A stretch of 64,000 nucleotides of DNA from Oricola cellulosilytica (GCF_019966575.1 NZ_JAINFK010000002.1:124001-188000); one strand, 5' to 3'. Numbered from the stretch's first letter, positions 40,542 through 50,294 are shown. Translations and numbers: made by a program. Notes: generated from the letters alone by a model not told the origin.

Positions 40542-43500
40542 ATGCAAGGCGGCCTGATCATTGTTGTCGCGCTGGGCTATATGGCGCTGCTGTTCGCCGT
40601 TGCAGCCTACGGTGACCGAAAGTCGAGATACGGGCGCGGTACAGCCCCGCGACCGAACATCTATGCCTTCAGTCTGGCCGTTTACTGCACCTCCTGGACA
40701 TTCTTCGGTTCGGTCGGCGTCGCCTCGCAGCGCGGTTTCGAATATTTCGCGATCTATCTCGGCCCGATCCTCGTCTTCACGGTCGGCTACAGGCTTGTCC
40801 AGCGGATCATCCACCTGTCCAAGGCCGAGAAGATCACCTCGGTCGCCGATTTCCTCGCCTCGCGATATGGCAAGAACGCTTGGGTCGCGGCGCTTGCGGC
40901 GGTCATAGCGGTCATTGGAATTGTTCCCTATATCGCATTGCAATTGAAGGCGATTTCGGATTCGGTCACGCTGATGGCCGACAGCTACGGCGTCTTCCAG
41001 CACGACGATTCCACCTTTCCGGTCGATATTTCGCTGGTCGTCGCCCTCCTCCTGAGCGCGTTCGCCGTCCTGTTCGGGACCCGCCACGCCGACGCCACCG
41101 AGCATCAGGACGGGTTGATCCTGGCAGTCGCGCTGGAATCGCTGGTCAAGATCGCTGTCTTCCTCACCGTCTCCGCGGCGGTCGTTTTCTTCCTGTTCGA
41201 CGGCCCGGGCCCGATCTTCGAAGCGTTGCGCAACGATAGCCGGGTCGCGAGGGCGATCGAAAGCGGCAGTTCCGGAAGCGCGTGGCTGGTCCTCACCCTG
41301 CTCAGCGCGGCCGCCATTCTCGTGCTGCCGAGACAGTTTCACGTCACCGTGGTCGAAAACCGCGCCGACGTCGAGCTGCGTCGCGCCGTCTGGTTGTTTC
41401 CGCTCTATCTGGTGTTGATCAACCTGCTGGTGCTGCCGGTCGCGGTCTCTGGCATGCTCTATCTCGCGCCCGAGGTCTCGCCCGATTCCTACGTGCTCGC
41501 CCTGCCGCTGGCGGCCGGACATGATTGGCTCGCCTTCCTGACCTTTACCGGCGGCCTCTCGGCAGCCACAGCGATGGTTATCGTCGCAACCGTCGCGCTT
41601 GCCGTGATGATCTCCAACGACCTCGTCATGCCGCTGCTTCTGTGGCGGTTCGCCAACCGGCTCCGGACCGCCTCGGGCGACTGGTCAAGCGTCATTCTCA
41701 ACATTCGCAGGGTCTCGATCTTTATCCTGCTGTTCGCCGCGTTCGCCTATTACAGGGCCGCTGCGAACACCACCCAGCTCGCGGCGATCGGTTTGCTGTC
41801 ATTTGCTGCCGTCGCGCAATTTGCGCCGGCGCTCGTCATCGGACTCTTCTGGCGCAGCGCCAATGCGAGAGGCGCGATCCTCGGCATGGGCGCGGGCTTT
41901 GGGGTGTGGGCGTACACGCTGCTCCTCCCGACCCTTTTGGGACAGGACGCGGAGTTCATCCGCGAAGGCATTTTCGGCATCGGCTTCCTGCAGCCGCAAG
42001 GATTGTTCGGGACGCAGATGGAGCCGCTCACCCACGGCGTTTTCTGGAGCCTGCTGGCCAACGTCACGTTACTGGTCGCGGGATCGCTGTCACGCGGGCA
42101 AACCCCGCTGGAGCGCATGCAGGCAATCACCTTCGTGCCCCGCGACACCCCGCAAAGCGTGAATATCCGCAAGTTCCGCACGACCATTACCATTGACGAC
42201 CTGAAGGCCACCCTCGCCCGGTATGTCGGCAAGGCACGCACCGAACGTGCCTTCCAGGCGTTCGAGGAGCGCGAGGGGCGGGTGCTCGACGGTCGCCATA
42301 CGACCGATCTTCCGGTGGTGCGCTATGCTGAGCAAATCCTCGCCAGCGCCGTCGGGTCTTCGTCGGCGCGGCTGGTGCTGTCGCTGTTGTTCGAGAAGGA
42401 CGGCGCCTCGTCGCGCGAGACCGTGCAGTTGCTAGACGATGCCTCCGAGGCGCTGCAGCAGAACCGCGACCTCTTGCAGATGGCCCTGAATCAAATGGAT
42501 CAGGGCATATCAGTGTTCGACCGCGATCTTCGCCTCACCAATTGGAACACGCAGTTCAGGGCGCTTCTCGGACTGCCGAGCGAGGTCGGGCAGTTCGGCT
42601 TTCCGGTCAAGATGATCGCGGAACGCCTGATTGCAGACGGCCAGATCGACGAAGAGACGGCTATTACCGTCGTCACCAACATCACCGGTTTCAAGCGCGC
42701 CTGGCAACTTGCCTTGCAGGACAGCGGGCGTATCCTCGAGATCCGCTCGAACCCGATGCCCGACGGCGGTATCGTTGTCACCTACACAGATATCACCGGG
42801 CGGGTGGAAGCCGACGAAGCGCTGCAGAAGGCCAAGGAAGGCCTTGAGCACCGGGTCAGCGCCCGAACGGCCGAACTTACGGAGGTCAACCGCGAACTGG
42901 CGCGCGCGCAGGCGCTGGCCGAAGAAGCGAACCTCGGCAAAACCCGGTTTCTTGCCGCAGCCGGACACGACATTTCGCAACCGCTCAACGCCGCCAGGCT
43001 CTACGCCTCCTCGCTGGTCGAGAAAACCGCGGCCGCCCGCACGCCCGAACATGAGATCGCCCAGCGCATCGATTCGTCGCTACAAGCCGTCGAGAACATA
43101 ATCGGCGCCGTCCTCGACATCTCGCGCCTTGACGCCGGCGCGATGACGCCGGACCCGACGGTCTTCTCGCTTGGCGAATTGCTGCAGCAGATCAAGTCCG
43201 ACTTCCAGCCGATGGCCGCCGGCAAGGGGCTGGAATTCGTTGTCGTGCCCACGTCCGTGGTTGTCGAATCCGACCGGAATCTGCTGCGGCGACTGATCCA
43301 GAACCTCGTCTCGAACGCGCTGAAATACACCAGGTCCGGAAAGGTTCTGGTCGGCGTGCGGCGCAACGGGCCCGATGCGCTGATATGCGTACACGACACC
43401 GGCATCGGAATTTCGTCGAAGAAGGCGAAGACCGTTTTTCGGGAATTCGAGCGTCTTTCGGAAGGCGCGCGTATCGCGACCGGGCTTGGCCTCGGATTGT

Positions 43501-44048
43501 CGATCGTCGACCGCATTTCGCGCGTGCTGGGCCTCGAGATCGACATGTTGTCGGCGCCATCGCGTGGCACGCGGTTCGTGGTGCGTATCCCCCGGTCCAG
43601 CGCGCCGAAGGCGGCATTGCGCACGCCAGGCGGGCGCTCCGCTGTCACGCGCCGGGTCCTTGCCGGGCTGATGGTCGCCTGCATCGACAATGAGGAAACG
43701 ATCCTGTCGGGAATGACCGTTTTGCTCGAAGGCTGGGGCGCATCCGTCGTTGCAGCCCCGAACGAGAAAGCGCTTCTTGAGCGCATCAGCGAAACCGGAC
43801 GAACGCCGGACGTGATCGTCGCCGACTATCATCTTGACGGCGGCGAGAACGGTCTCGCCGTGATCGCGGCGATGCGCACGCGTCTGGACCCGGGCATGTT
43901 CGCCATTCTGGCCACCGCGGACCGTTCCGCAGAGATCCGCTCGGCTGCAGCGAAATCGGATATCCACATTCTCAACAAGCCGCTCAAACCGGCGGCGTTG
44001 CGCGCCCTTCTGGCCAGCGTGTCACCCGGAAAGGTCGCTGCGGAGTAA
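40542..44048 (+). CDS. crbS: SLC5-type transporter-fused hybrid histidine kinase (CrbS/MxtR-like)
   Basis: 1168 residues from ATG 40542, with GGAGGAG before it. Order: sodium/solute-symporter-like region with about thirteen helices (1-510), STAC linker (about 545-575, TIDDLKATLARYVGKARTER), PAS (about 640-760), HisKA with His809 (AAGHDISQPLNAARLY), HATPase (915-1025, ALKYTRSGKV, GTGIGISSKK-like), and REC (1045-1160) with Asp1095 and Lys in NKPLKP. CrbS/CrbR and MxtR/ErdR pairs control acetate use (acs). The partner is the convergent regulator at 44052. Confidence 0.9.
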   Translation: MQGGLIIVVALGYMALLFAVAAYGDRKSRYGRGTAPRPNIYAFSLAVYCTSWTFFGSVGVASQRGFEYFAIYLGPILVFTVGYRLVQRIIHLSKAEKITSVADFLASRYGKNAWVAALAAVIAVIGIVPYIALQLKAISDSVTLMADSYGVFQHDDSTFPVDISLVVALLLSAFAVLFGTRHADATEHQDGLILAVALESLVKIAVFLTVSAAVVFFLFDGPGPIFEALRNDSRVARAIESGSSGSAWLVLTLLSAAAILVLPRQFHVTVVENRADVELRRAVWLFPLYLVLINLLVLPVAVSGMLYLAPEVSPDSYVLALPLAAGHDWLAFLTFTGGLSAATAMVIVATVALAVMISNDLVMPLLLWRFANRLRTASGDWSSVILNIRRVSIFILLFAAFAYYRAAANTTQLAAIGLLSFAAVAQFAPALVIGLFWRSANARGAILGMGAGFGVWAYTLLLPTLLGQDAEFIREGIFGIGFLQPQGLFGTQMEPLTHGVFWSLLANVTLLVAGSLSRGQTPLERMQAITFVPRDTPQSVNIRKFRTTITIDDLKATLARYVGKARTERAFQAFEEREGRVLDGRHTTDLPVVRYAEQILASAVGSSSARLVLSLLFEKDGASSRETVQLLDDASEALQQNRDLLQMALNQMDQGISVFDRDLRLTNWNTQFRALLGLPSEVGQFGFPVKMIAERLIADGQIDEETAITVVTNITGFKRAWQLALQDSGRILEIRSNPMPDGGIVVTYTDITGRVEADEALQKAKEGLEHRVSARTAELTEVNRELARAQALAEEANLGKTRFLAAAGHDISQPLNAARLYASSLVEKTAAARTPEHEIAQRIDSSLQAVENIIGAVLDISRLDAGAMTPDPTVFSLGELLQQIKSDFQPMAAGKGLEFVVVPTSVVVESDRNLLRRLIQNLVSNALKYTRSGKVLVGVRRNGPDALICVHDTGIGISSKKAKTVFREFERLSEGARIATGLGLGLSIVDRISRVLGLEIDMLSAPSRGTRFVVRIPRSSAPKAALRTPGGRSAVTRRVLAGLMVACIDNEETILSGMTVLLEGWGASVVAAPNEKALLERISETGRTPDVIVADYHLDGGENGLAVIAAMRTRLDPGMFAILATADRSAEIRSAAAKSDIHILNKPLKPAALRALLASVSPGKVAAE

Positions 44049-44051
44049 CCG

Positions 44052-44720
44052 TCAGTTTTCCTCGTCGCGCAGCATGTCCGCGCCGATTTTCGACAGCAGG
44101 ATTACCGCTTGGGTGCGGCTGTCGACGTTCAGCTTCTGCAGCACCGCCGACACGTGCGCCTTGATCGTCGCCTCCGAGACGCCAAGTTCGTAAGCGATCT
44201 GCTTGTTCAACAAGCCCTCGCCGAGCATTCCCAGCACACGCGCCTGTTGCGGCGTAAGTGTCCTTAGACGGGCGATCAGGTCGCCGATCTCGGCATCCTG
44301 CTCGCTGCCCAGATCCATGTCCTCGGGAACCGCGATGTCGCCCGCCAGCACGTCGGCGACCCCCTTGCGGATGGCGTCGGTTCGGGCGGATTTGGAGATG
44401 AAACCGGATGCGCCGAGCTCGATCGAGCGCCGCACGGTTGACGCGTCGTCCGTGCCAGAGATGACGATCACCGGCACCGCCGGAAAAGCGGCACGCACTG
44501 CGACGAGCGCCGAGAGGCCGCTCGACCCCGGCATGGAAAGATCAAGCAGTACGAGATCGGTTTCCGGCGTGTTCGAGAGCGCCTCCATGGCCGATCCAAA
44601 GTCACCGGCTTCCGCGATCACCGGCGGGTTGGGATCATTGCCGAGCGGCGCGCTGATTGCTGACTTTATGGCGTCCCTGAACAGCGGGTGGTCGTCCGCC
44701 ACCAAGATGTTTACCGCCAT
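44052..44720 (-). CDS. crbR: NarL/LuxR-family response regulator (CrbR/ErdR-like)
   Basis: 222 residues from ATG 44720 (MAVNILVADDHPLFRD). REC domain with phospho-acceptor Asp60 in LVLLDLSMPG and switch Lys in GFISKSARTD. The LuxR-type HTH is at about 150-215 (LTPQQARVLGMLGEGLLNKQ, then GVSEATIKAHVSAVLQKL). It is the expected partner of the transporter-fused kinase at 40542; the two genes are convergent, with 3 nt between stop codons. Likely targets are acetyl-CoA synthetase genes elsewhere. Confidence 0.9.
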   Translation of the reverse strand: MAVNILVADDHPLFRDAIKSAISAPLGNDPNPPVIAEAGDFGSAMEALSNTPETDLVLLDLSMPGSSGLSALVAVRAAFPAVPVIVISGTDDASTVRRSIELGASGFISKSARTDAIRKGVADVLAGDIAVPEDMDLGSEQDAEIGDLIARLRTLTPQQARVLGMLGEGLLNKQIAYELGVSEATIKAHVSAVLQKLNVDSRTQAVILLSKIGADMLRDEEN

Positions 44721-44902
44721 GCCCTCTCTCCCCGACTCGCCGGCCATCTTTCCGACAGCCCGGTGATTATGACGGAGGAAGGGCGGGCGATGTCAAGGCA
44801 ACCGCCGCGTGGAGGGGCAGAGTTGCGCCACGCTTCTCGCGAAGACGGTAAAAACAGCACGGATGCGCCGATCGAAAAGTGACGCCCAGCTGGTTTCCCG
44901 GT

Positions 44903-45592
44903 TCAAGTCGTCACTGGAGCCCCGCGCCGGCGAACGCGCCGCCATGTCGCCGCCGATGCACTTGCCTGCAGCGCGAGAACGGCAAGCACGAGGAATACGA
45001 ACGGCCATTGTGCCCAGTTTGGAGCAGGGGTTGGGCGATGGAAATCGAGAAAATGGAGAAACAGGAAGTACCCGGTATGGAGGACCGACAGCCACCACAG
45101 CACATAGGTTCCGCGCTGGACGAACTTCCAGACCCCTTCGCTCAGCCACCGAACACTGAGATCATTGGAGGTAAGGGCCAGCACGAGACCGTATATCAGG
45201 GCGACCACACCCACCAGGTTTGCGAAGGCGAAGCCGTGCTGAAGCATGACATAGCGTTCCAGTGCCGGGTGGTATTCGAATCCGATCAGCCGCATCAGAT
45301 CCAGTTCGACCCAGCCGAACAAAATGATGGTGGCGTGGATGAAGGCGAGTACCACGGCATAGATGCCGAGTTCACGGCGGTAGGCCATCACCCGCACCGA
45401 AGGCCGCCAGAGCCGGGACAACGGCCCCAAGGCCATCGCCATGGCAACGAGCAACAGCGACATGTCGCCGATCGAGCGATTCCAGCGATGCATCGGCGAC
45501 CAGTCCGACCGGCTGAAGTAGAAGAATGCGACGCCGAAGGCTGAAATCGCCAAGACCGCAAGATGGCGGCCAATCCATTTCCGGGGGATCAT
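44903..45592 (-). CDS. Ferric-reductase-like haem membrane protein (MsrQ/YedZ type)
   Basis: 229 residues with six helices. Haem-ligand candidate histidines are in LAFIHATIILFG, LQHGFAF and SVLHTGYFLF. The pattern AYRRELGIYAVVLAFIHATI fits MsrQ, which passes quinol electrons to the periplasmic methionine sulfoxide reductase MsrP. No msrP is next to it, so another partner or an orphan role is possible. It stands alone, with 182 nt before it to crbR. Confidence 0.8.
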   Translation of the reverse strand: MIPRKWIGRHLAVLAISAFGVAFFYFSRSDWSPMHRWNRSIGDMSLLLVAMAMALGPLSRLWRPSVRVMAYRRELGIYAVVLAFIHATIILFGWVELDLMRLIGFEYHPALERYVMLQHGFAFANLVGVVALIYGLVLALTSNDLSVRWLSEGVWKFVQRGTYVLWWLSVLHTGYFLFLHFLDFHRPTPAPNWAQWPFVFLVLAVLALQASASAATWRRVRRRGAPVTT

Positions 45593-45947
45593 CGGGGACG
45601 TTTCCTCCTTGCAATTTTCGACGATGACGATTCGAAGCCGCTTTGAGGGTGTAATGGTCCGAAACTATAGGGCAGAATCAAGTCGGCCGGACAGCTGTGT
45701 GCTCGATCCGGACATTTCCTCTCTTTACGCTGTTTTATCCGGGCGGCCGACGCACTTTTTTCCAGCGGCAACAACGACCGGCTCACCGGGGACGCAATGA
45801 TGACGGCGCAGCGGTGGGGCTCCGCCGGCCAAGGCGTCGAAATTGACGTCTCTGCCGGCGGATGCACCTTTCCAGGCGCTCGATACCGCCTTGGCCGAGG
45901 AAAGCCTTTCGCAAAGGGAGTTTATTCCGGCCTGACGATGGAGTTCA
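45593..45947. other. Intergenic region, no gene supported
   Basis: This 355-nt stretch between the MsrQ-like gene and the transglycosylase gene holds only short frames with no recognisable domain or ribosome site. No terminator or repeat stands out. It should contain the promoter of the MsrQ-like gene. Confidence 0.6.
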
Positions 45948-46472
45948 TCAGTTGAGAAGCCGGGCAACCTTGTTGCAGTAGGCCTGCGAAATCGGATTCA
46001 TCCGCTTGGCGCCATGTCCGGCATTGTATCGTAGGATCGTACCGCACGTCGTGCCACCTGCCAGCTTGTAGGCCCCCCCAAGATATTTCATGCCGTATTT
46101 GATGTTTGTTTCGGGGTCGTAGAGCCCCTTAGCCGAACCGGAGTAGCCAACGCCGCGCGCCGTCGCGAGCTTAAGCTGCATCAGCCCTATCTCGCCCGCT
46201 GAGCCGCGCGCACCCGGCCGATAGGTGCTTTCCGAAAAAATTACCGCATGGGCGAGATCGGTCGGAACTCCGTTGGCTTTCGCGTGTTTTGCGACAATAG
46301 ATGCAAAGGGCCGCTCGTCTTTTCCGGCCTTTTCGGATTTCTGGTCGGTGTCGTCCGACTTTTTCGCTGCCGCGTAGGAAAGAAGGGTCGCATCTTCATC
46401 AGCGGTGGTTTGGCAGCCGGCGAGCGCCAGCGTCAACAGCACCGCAGTGCTGAGCAGAAACTTTCTTGGCAT
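45948..46472 (-). CDS. Lytic transglycosylase lipoprotein (SLT domain), copy 1
   Basis: 174 residues from ATG 46472 (MPRKFLLSTAVLLTLALAGC); the lipobox LALAGC fixes this start over a longer frame to 46574. SLT domain: catalytic Glu81 in VIFSESTYRPGARG, then GEIGLMQLKLATARGVGY, YDPETNIKYGMKYLGGAY and ILRYNAGHG. It cleaves murein glycan to 1,6-anhydroMurNAc at the outer-membrane face. A second SLT lipoprotein lies at 59477. It is followed upstream by the AmpD-like gene on the same strand. Confidence 0.93.
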   Translation of the reverse strand: MPRKFLLSTAVLLTLALAGCQTTADEDATLLSYAAAKKSDDTDQKSEKAGKDERPFASIVAKHAKANGVPTDLAHAVIFSESTYRPGARGSAGEIGLMQLKLATARGVGYSGSAKGLYDPETNIKYGMKYLGGAYKLAGGTTCGTILRYNAGHGAKRMNPISQAYCNKVARLLN

Positions 46473-46593
46473 GTTTACTCGTTTGTTGGTGTTACTCTTC
46501 GAAGCCGCCTGATCGGGGGAGAAAGTGGCGCCAAACCGGCATTGCTCTTCAAATGATGTTAGCAGGCGCAACATTCGCGTTATGCGGAAAGTT

Positions 46594-47364
46594 TCACACC
46601 GCGTATCGCGGCAGCGCCGCCAGCAGGCCGTGAAGTGTTTCTATGGTTGAAGAATCAGCCACTCCATCCACCCGGCTCGGTCGAAAATGGCGCTGGAAGG
46701 CCGCCACGCGGGTAGCGGTCTTTTCATCGAAATCGCCCGTCACGTCGGTGCCATAGCCATAGAGCGCGAGCATTGACTGGAGCGCCTCGACCGGCTGACC
46801 ACGGTCGCCCAACGCGAGAAACCGGCCTCGACTGACTGGCGATGGCGGAACCCAGTGGCCCACACCTGCTTCCGCGAGTACTTTCCAGGGAAACTTTTCA
46901 CCCGGGTCGAGCTTGCGGCCTGGCGCGACGTCGGAATGCGCCAGCACTCGTTCCTGCTGTATCGTGTTGCGGCGAGACACGTCGCGGGCGAGCGCGATGA
47001 CGGCGGCAATCTGGGCCTCTGGAAAATCCGGCATGCCGAAATCGTGTCCGCCATTGACGATCTCAATTCCGATCGAGCGCGAATTGATGTCCGTCTCGCC
47101 CTTCCAGAAGCTTTTGCCCGCATGCCAGGCGCGTCGGCTTTCCGGCGCCATCTGCACGATGCTTCCGTCCTCGTGGACGATGTAGTGGCATGAGACGTCG
47201 CTTTGCGGATCGCACAACCAATCCTCCGCCGAGGGGCCGTCCTTCATCCCGGTATAGTGCAGCAGCAGTATATCGACCGGCCCCTTGCCTCGTCGCTCTC
47301 CGGTGTTCGGAGAGACGCGGACATCTGCATTCGGATAATCGGGGACGAAGCTGTCACCCCTCAT
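46594..47364 (-). CDS. N-acetylmuramoyl-L-alanine amidase, AmpD-like with peptidoglycan-binding domain
   Basis: 256 residues. Amidase_2 domain (about 5-165): DILLLHYTGMKDGPSAEDWL with zinc His, IVHEDGSIVQMAPESRRAWH with the second, and LAHSDVAPGRKLDPGEKFPW with the third ligand region. A PG_binding_1 domain follows at about 185-245 (VEALQSMLALYGYGTDVTGD). There is no signal peptide, so cytosolic AmpD-like recycling of anhydro-muropeptides is likely. The start overlaps the J-domain gene stop by 4 nt (ATGA). Confidence 0.92.
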   Translation of the reverse strand: MRGDSFVPDYPNADVRVSPNTGERRGKGPVDILLLHYTGMKDGPSAEDWLCDPQSDVSCHYIVHEDGSIVQMAPESRRAWHAGKSFWKGETDINSRSIGIEIVNGGHDFGMPDFPEAQIAAVIALARDVSRRNTIQQERVLAHSDVAPGRKLDPGEKFPWKVLAEAGVGHWVPPSPVSRGRFLALGDRGQPVEALQSMLALYGYGTDVTGDFDEKTATRVAAFQRHFRPSRVDGVADSSTIETLHGLLAALPRYAV

Positions 47365-48071
47365 CCGCGCCGCAGCTCCGGCTCGATCAGTTCCCAGGAA
47401 TCGTTGATCGCGGCGATGCGGTCGTTAGCGATCTTGACGAATTCCTCTGGCAAACCGCGCGCGATCAGCTGGTCCGGATGATTGTCACGCACCAGCTTGA
47501 GATAGCGCCGCCGGCCTTCGCCGTGGCTAACGCCGCGATCGAGCCCCAGAATTCGATACGGATCGCGATGTCCGGCGTCGACATGTCGAGCCACGACCCG
47601 CTCGAACTCGGTGCTCGACACTCCGAAGATTTCTGCCACCTCCGTTAAGAAATGCAGTTCCTTGGCATGGACGACGCCGTCGGCCTTGGCGATATGAAAC
47701 AGGCCGTCTAGGACGTCGATCAGAAGCGGACAATCGGCCTTTCCCGACCCGCACAGGCCGGCCACCTGCCGGGCATATGCCTCGTAGCCTGCCACGTCCT
47801 GCTTGGCGAGATTGTATAGTCCTGCGACGCGGCGCGCGTCGTCTGCGGGGATCTCGAAAATCTCGCGAAAGGCATCGACCTCATCGACAGTGACGATCCC
47901 ATCCGCCTTTGCCATCTTCGCCGACAGGGCGATCATGGCAATCGAAAACGCGACCCGGCGCCTCGTGGCTGGATCACCTGCAAAAACTGTCCGAACCGAC
48001 TCGACCAGTCCCGACAGGGCGGTCGTGGCCCGGTCGGCTACGAAATCCGAGATTCGCACCCAAATCGACAT
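47361..48071 (-). CDS. J-domain protein with TerB-like domain (DjlA-like)
   Basis: 236 residues. A TerB-like helical domain (about 40-160: RRVAFSIAMIALSAKMAKAD, then VDEVDAFREIFEIP and LFHIAKADGVVHAKELHFL) is joined to a C-terminal J-domain (about 170-230: DPYRILGLDRGVS, HPD in RDNHPDQLI). There is no N-terminal membrane helix like that of E. coli DjlA. It probably recruits DnaK to a stress or envelope task. It is coupled to the amidase gene by a 4-nt overlap. Confidence 0.9.
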   Translation of the reverse strand: MSIWVRISDFVADRATTALSGLVESVRTVFAGDPATRRRVAFSIAMIALSAKMAKADGIVTVDEVDAFREIFEIPADDARRVAGLYNLAKQDVAGYEAYARQVAGLCGSGKADCPLLIDVLDGLFHIAKADGVVHAKELHFLTEVAEIFGVSSTEFERVVARHVDAGHRDPYRILGLDRGVSHGEGRRRYLKLVRDNHPDQLIARGLPEEFVKIANDRIAAINDSWELIEPELRRG

Positions 48072-48190
48072 GCCCCCTTTTATTGGATCGCCAGCCGATT
48101 TGTAAGTCCGGTTGCACCCTTCGGCATTCGGTGCGAGTTTGCGCCGCGCCGCTTTCTTCTACCTCGCTTTTCCGCCAATCCCCGATCATC

Positions 48191-49066
48191 ATGTCCGGCC
48201 CCAATAAGAATATCCCGCTGGGCTATGTGCTCGGCTTTCTGGGCGTCGTCATTTTCGGTGCGACGCTGCCTGCGACCGTCCTGGCGCTGGAGGCTTTCTC
48301 GCCATGGTTCATCACCTTCGGCCGCGCCGTACTGGCGACAACGGCAGCGGCAGTCTGCGTACTGGCGTTGCGGAGGGAATTCCCCCGGAAGGAGGTCGTG
48401 GCGCTGCTTACTGCCGGCCTGCTGCTGATCTTCGGCTTTCCGGGCTTCATGGCGGTGGCCATGCAAACCGTCAGCGCCAGCCATGGCGGCGTCGTGCTCG
48501 GAATATTGCCGCTAGCCACGGCGGTCTTCGCCTCAATTCTCGCCGGCGAACGGCCCTCGGGACTATTCTGGTTCTCTGCACTCCTCGGGGCAGTGCTTGT
48601 TGTGTGGTTCGTTACAGGCGGGAGCGAGTTCCAGATCTCCGCCGGCGTTTGGTGGCTGATGCTCGCCGGGCTTTCGGCCTCGCTCGGTTATGTGATCTCG
48701 GCGCGATTGTCGGCCATCATGCCAGGATGGGAGGTCATATGCTGGGCATTGATCCTCACGGCTCCGGCGTCGCTGGCCGGCGCGGCGCTGACGTGGGAGA
48801 GGTCCTATGCCGCAGCCGCGATCGAGCCGATCATTGCTTTCGCCTACACCGGGCTGGGGTCTATGTTTCTCGGCTTCTTCGCCTGGAATGCCGGACTCGC
48901 CAAAGGCGGGATTGCGCGAGTCGGCCAAATACAGCTACTTCAGATCTTCGTCACCGTGGCGCTGTCGGCCTGGCTGCTTGGCGAGACGATTACGGTGCGC
49001 ACCATCCTTTTCGCCTGCGCGGTGGCGTTGACCGTCTGGCTGGGACGCAAGGCGCGGGTCGCCTGA
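48191..49066 (+). CDS. EamA/DMT-family permease
   Basis: 291 residues from ATG 48191 (MSGPNKNIPLGYVLGFLG); the frame further upstream is antisense to the J-domain gene. Ten helices in two EamA repeats: LPATVLALEAFSPWFITFGR in helix 2, and GLGSMFLGFFAWNAGLAKGG in the second repeat. Substrate unknown; amino-acid or metabolite export is the usual role. It is 7 nt upstream of the YdcF-like gene on the same strand. Confidence 0.9.
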   Translation: MSGPNKNIPLGYVLGFLGVVIFGATLPATVLALEAFSPWFITFGRAVLATTAAAVCVLALRREFPRKEVVALLTAGLLLIFGFPGFMAVAMQTVSASHGGVVLGILPLATAVFASILAGERPSGLFWFSALLGAVLVVWFVTGGSEFQISAGVWWLMLAGLSASLGYVISARLSAIMPGWEVICWALILTAPASLAGAALTWERSYAAAAIEPIIAFAYTGLGSMFLGFFAWNAGLAKGGIARVGQIQLLQIFVTVALSAWLLGETITVRTILFACAVALTVWLGRKARVA

Positions 49067-49073
49067 GTATCGC

Positions 49074-49730
49074 ATGAGCCAAGAATTGAGAATCACGGAA
49101 CAGGACCTCGGCGCGGCGGAAGTGCTGTGGGAATTCCACTGCGTTTACGACACGCCGAGGCCGGCCGACGCAATCATCGGACTCGGCAGTTACGACCTGC
49201 GGGTGGCCGATTGGTGCGCGGAACTGTACCTCGCGGGCTTTGCGCCCTTCATCCTGTTCACCGGTTCTGCCGGCAACTGGACGCGCGACCTCTACGGAAT
49301 GACGGAGGCGGAAGCGTTCGCTCAGCGCGCCGAGAAGGCAGGGGTTCCTGCCGACGCTGTCCTGCTCGAAAAGCGCGCCACCAACATCGGCGAAAACCTC
49401 CGTTTCGCCCGCGCGATCCTGCCGACCATCCACTCGGCGATAATCGCCACCAAGCCGCAGACGCAGCGGCGGTGCCAAGCGACTCTGAAGCACCAATGGG
49501 CCCGGCTCGACGCCATGATTACAGCGCCGCTGATACGGTTTCGTGAGCAGCCGACAGAGCATCACGGGATGCAGGCGCTTATTTGCGAGATGGTCGGGGA
49601 TATCTGGCGGATGAACGCCTATCCGGCGCGTGGCTTCCAGTCGGAGCACCCGGTACCTGAATCGGTCGAGAGAGCATTCGCCTATCTCGTCGGCCGCGGC
49701 TACACGGCGCACATCCCGGACGAGAAGTAG
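49074..49730 (+). CDS. YdcF-like (DUF218) protein
   Basis: 218 residues. DUF218 core: ADAIIGLGSYDLRVADWCAE, then FILFTGSAGNWTRD, AEAFAQRAEKAGVPADAVLL, and RATNIGENLRFARAIL. There is no membrane helix, unlike SanA and YgjQ. E. coli YdcF binds S-adenosylmethionine, but no reaction is known. It follows the DMT permease by 7 nt and ends 3 nt before the convergent MarR-like regulator. Confidence 0.9.
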   Translation: MSQELRITEQDLGAAEVLWEFHCVYDTPRPADAIIGLGSYDLRVADWCAELYLAGFAPFILFTGSAGNWTRDLYGMTEAEAFAQRAEKAGVPADAVLLEKRATNIGENLRFARAILPTIHSAIIATKPQTQRRCQATLKHQWARLDAMITAPLIRFREQPTEHHGMQALICEMVGDIWRMNAYPARGFQSEHPVPESVERAFAYLVGRGYTAHIPDEK

Positions 49731-49733
49731 CGA

Positions 49734-50294
49734 CTACATCGCAGCGGCGGCGCGGGCGGCCTGATCGTAGCTTCCGGAGATTGTTCTCAGCAGCGCCGCC
49801 ATGCGCGACAGGTCCTCGCCGTCATATCCAAGTTGCTCGACCGTGCGTATCAGCAGCGCCTCGCGGATTTCGCCGTACCGCTCGCATACGTCCGCGCCCT
49901 TTGGAGTGATCTCAACCGTCTTTTCCTTTCCGGTCCTCCCGGTCGTCACCAGTTCCTGGGCCTTCAGCTTCTTGATCGCGTATGACACAACATGGGTGTC
50001 CTCGATGTTCAGGACGAGACAGATGTCGGAGAGCGTCTTCGGCCGTTCGCGATGATGCACAAGGTGGGCGATCAGAACGTCAAGCGGCGACAGACCGGGT
50101 GCGCCCGCCGCGGCCATGCAGCGAACCATCCACCTATGAAAGGCATGATTGGCCATCGTCAGCGCGAATTCGATCTCCGACATGGCGGGGATCGCCGACT
50201 TCGCCAGATGCGCTGAGGAAACGACCGCGCCGACACCCTCGAGTATCTCGCGGCCGCGCGCGCTCATCTTGCCATCATCGTTCTTGGTAGCCAT
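49734..50294 (-). CDS. MarR-like winged-helix regulator of the oxoprolinase/TRAP module
   Basis: 186 residues from ATG 50294, with GGAG 8 nt upstream; ATG 50267 forms an ATGA overlap with the preceding stop and is an alternative. Winged helix: LSPLDVLIAHLVHHRERPKT, LSDICLVLNIEDTHVVSYAI, then KKLKAQELVTTGRTGKEKTV. The proteins around it (TRAP transporter, oxoprolinase) suggest it responds to a cyclic amide or a related acid. It is the last gene of the TRAP operon, overlapping dctM by 31 nt. Confidence 0.88.
   Translation of the reverse strand: MATKNDDGKMSARGREILEGVGAVVSSAHLAKSAIPAMSEIEFALTMANHAFHRWMVRCMAAAGAPGLSPLDVLIAHLVHHRERPKTLSDICLVLNIEDTHVVSYAIKKLKAQELVTTGRTGKEKTVEITPKGADVCERYGEIREALLIRTVEQLGYDGEDLSRMAALLRTISGSYDQAARAAAAM

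Noticed and set aside
45725-45967. Possible 80-residue minus-strand protein
   Set aside because: It overlaps the transglycosylase end, has no ribosome site and no recognisable domain.
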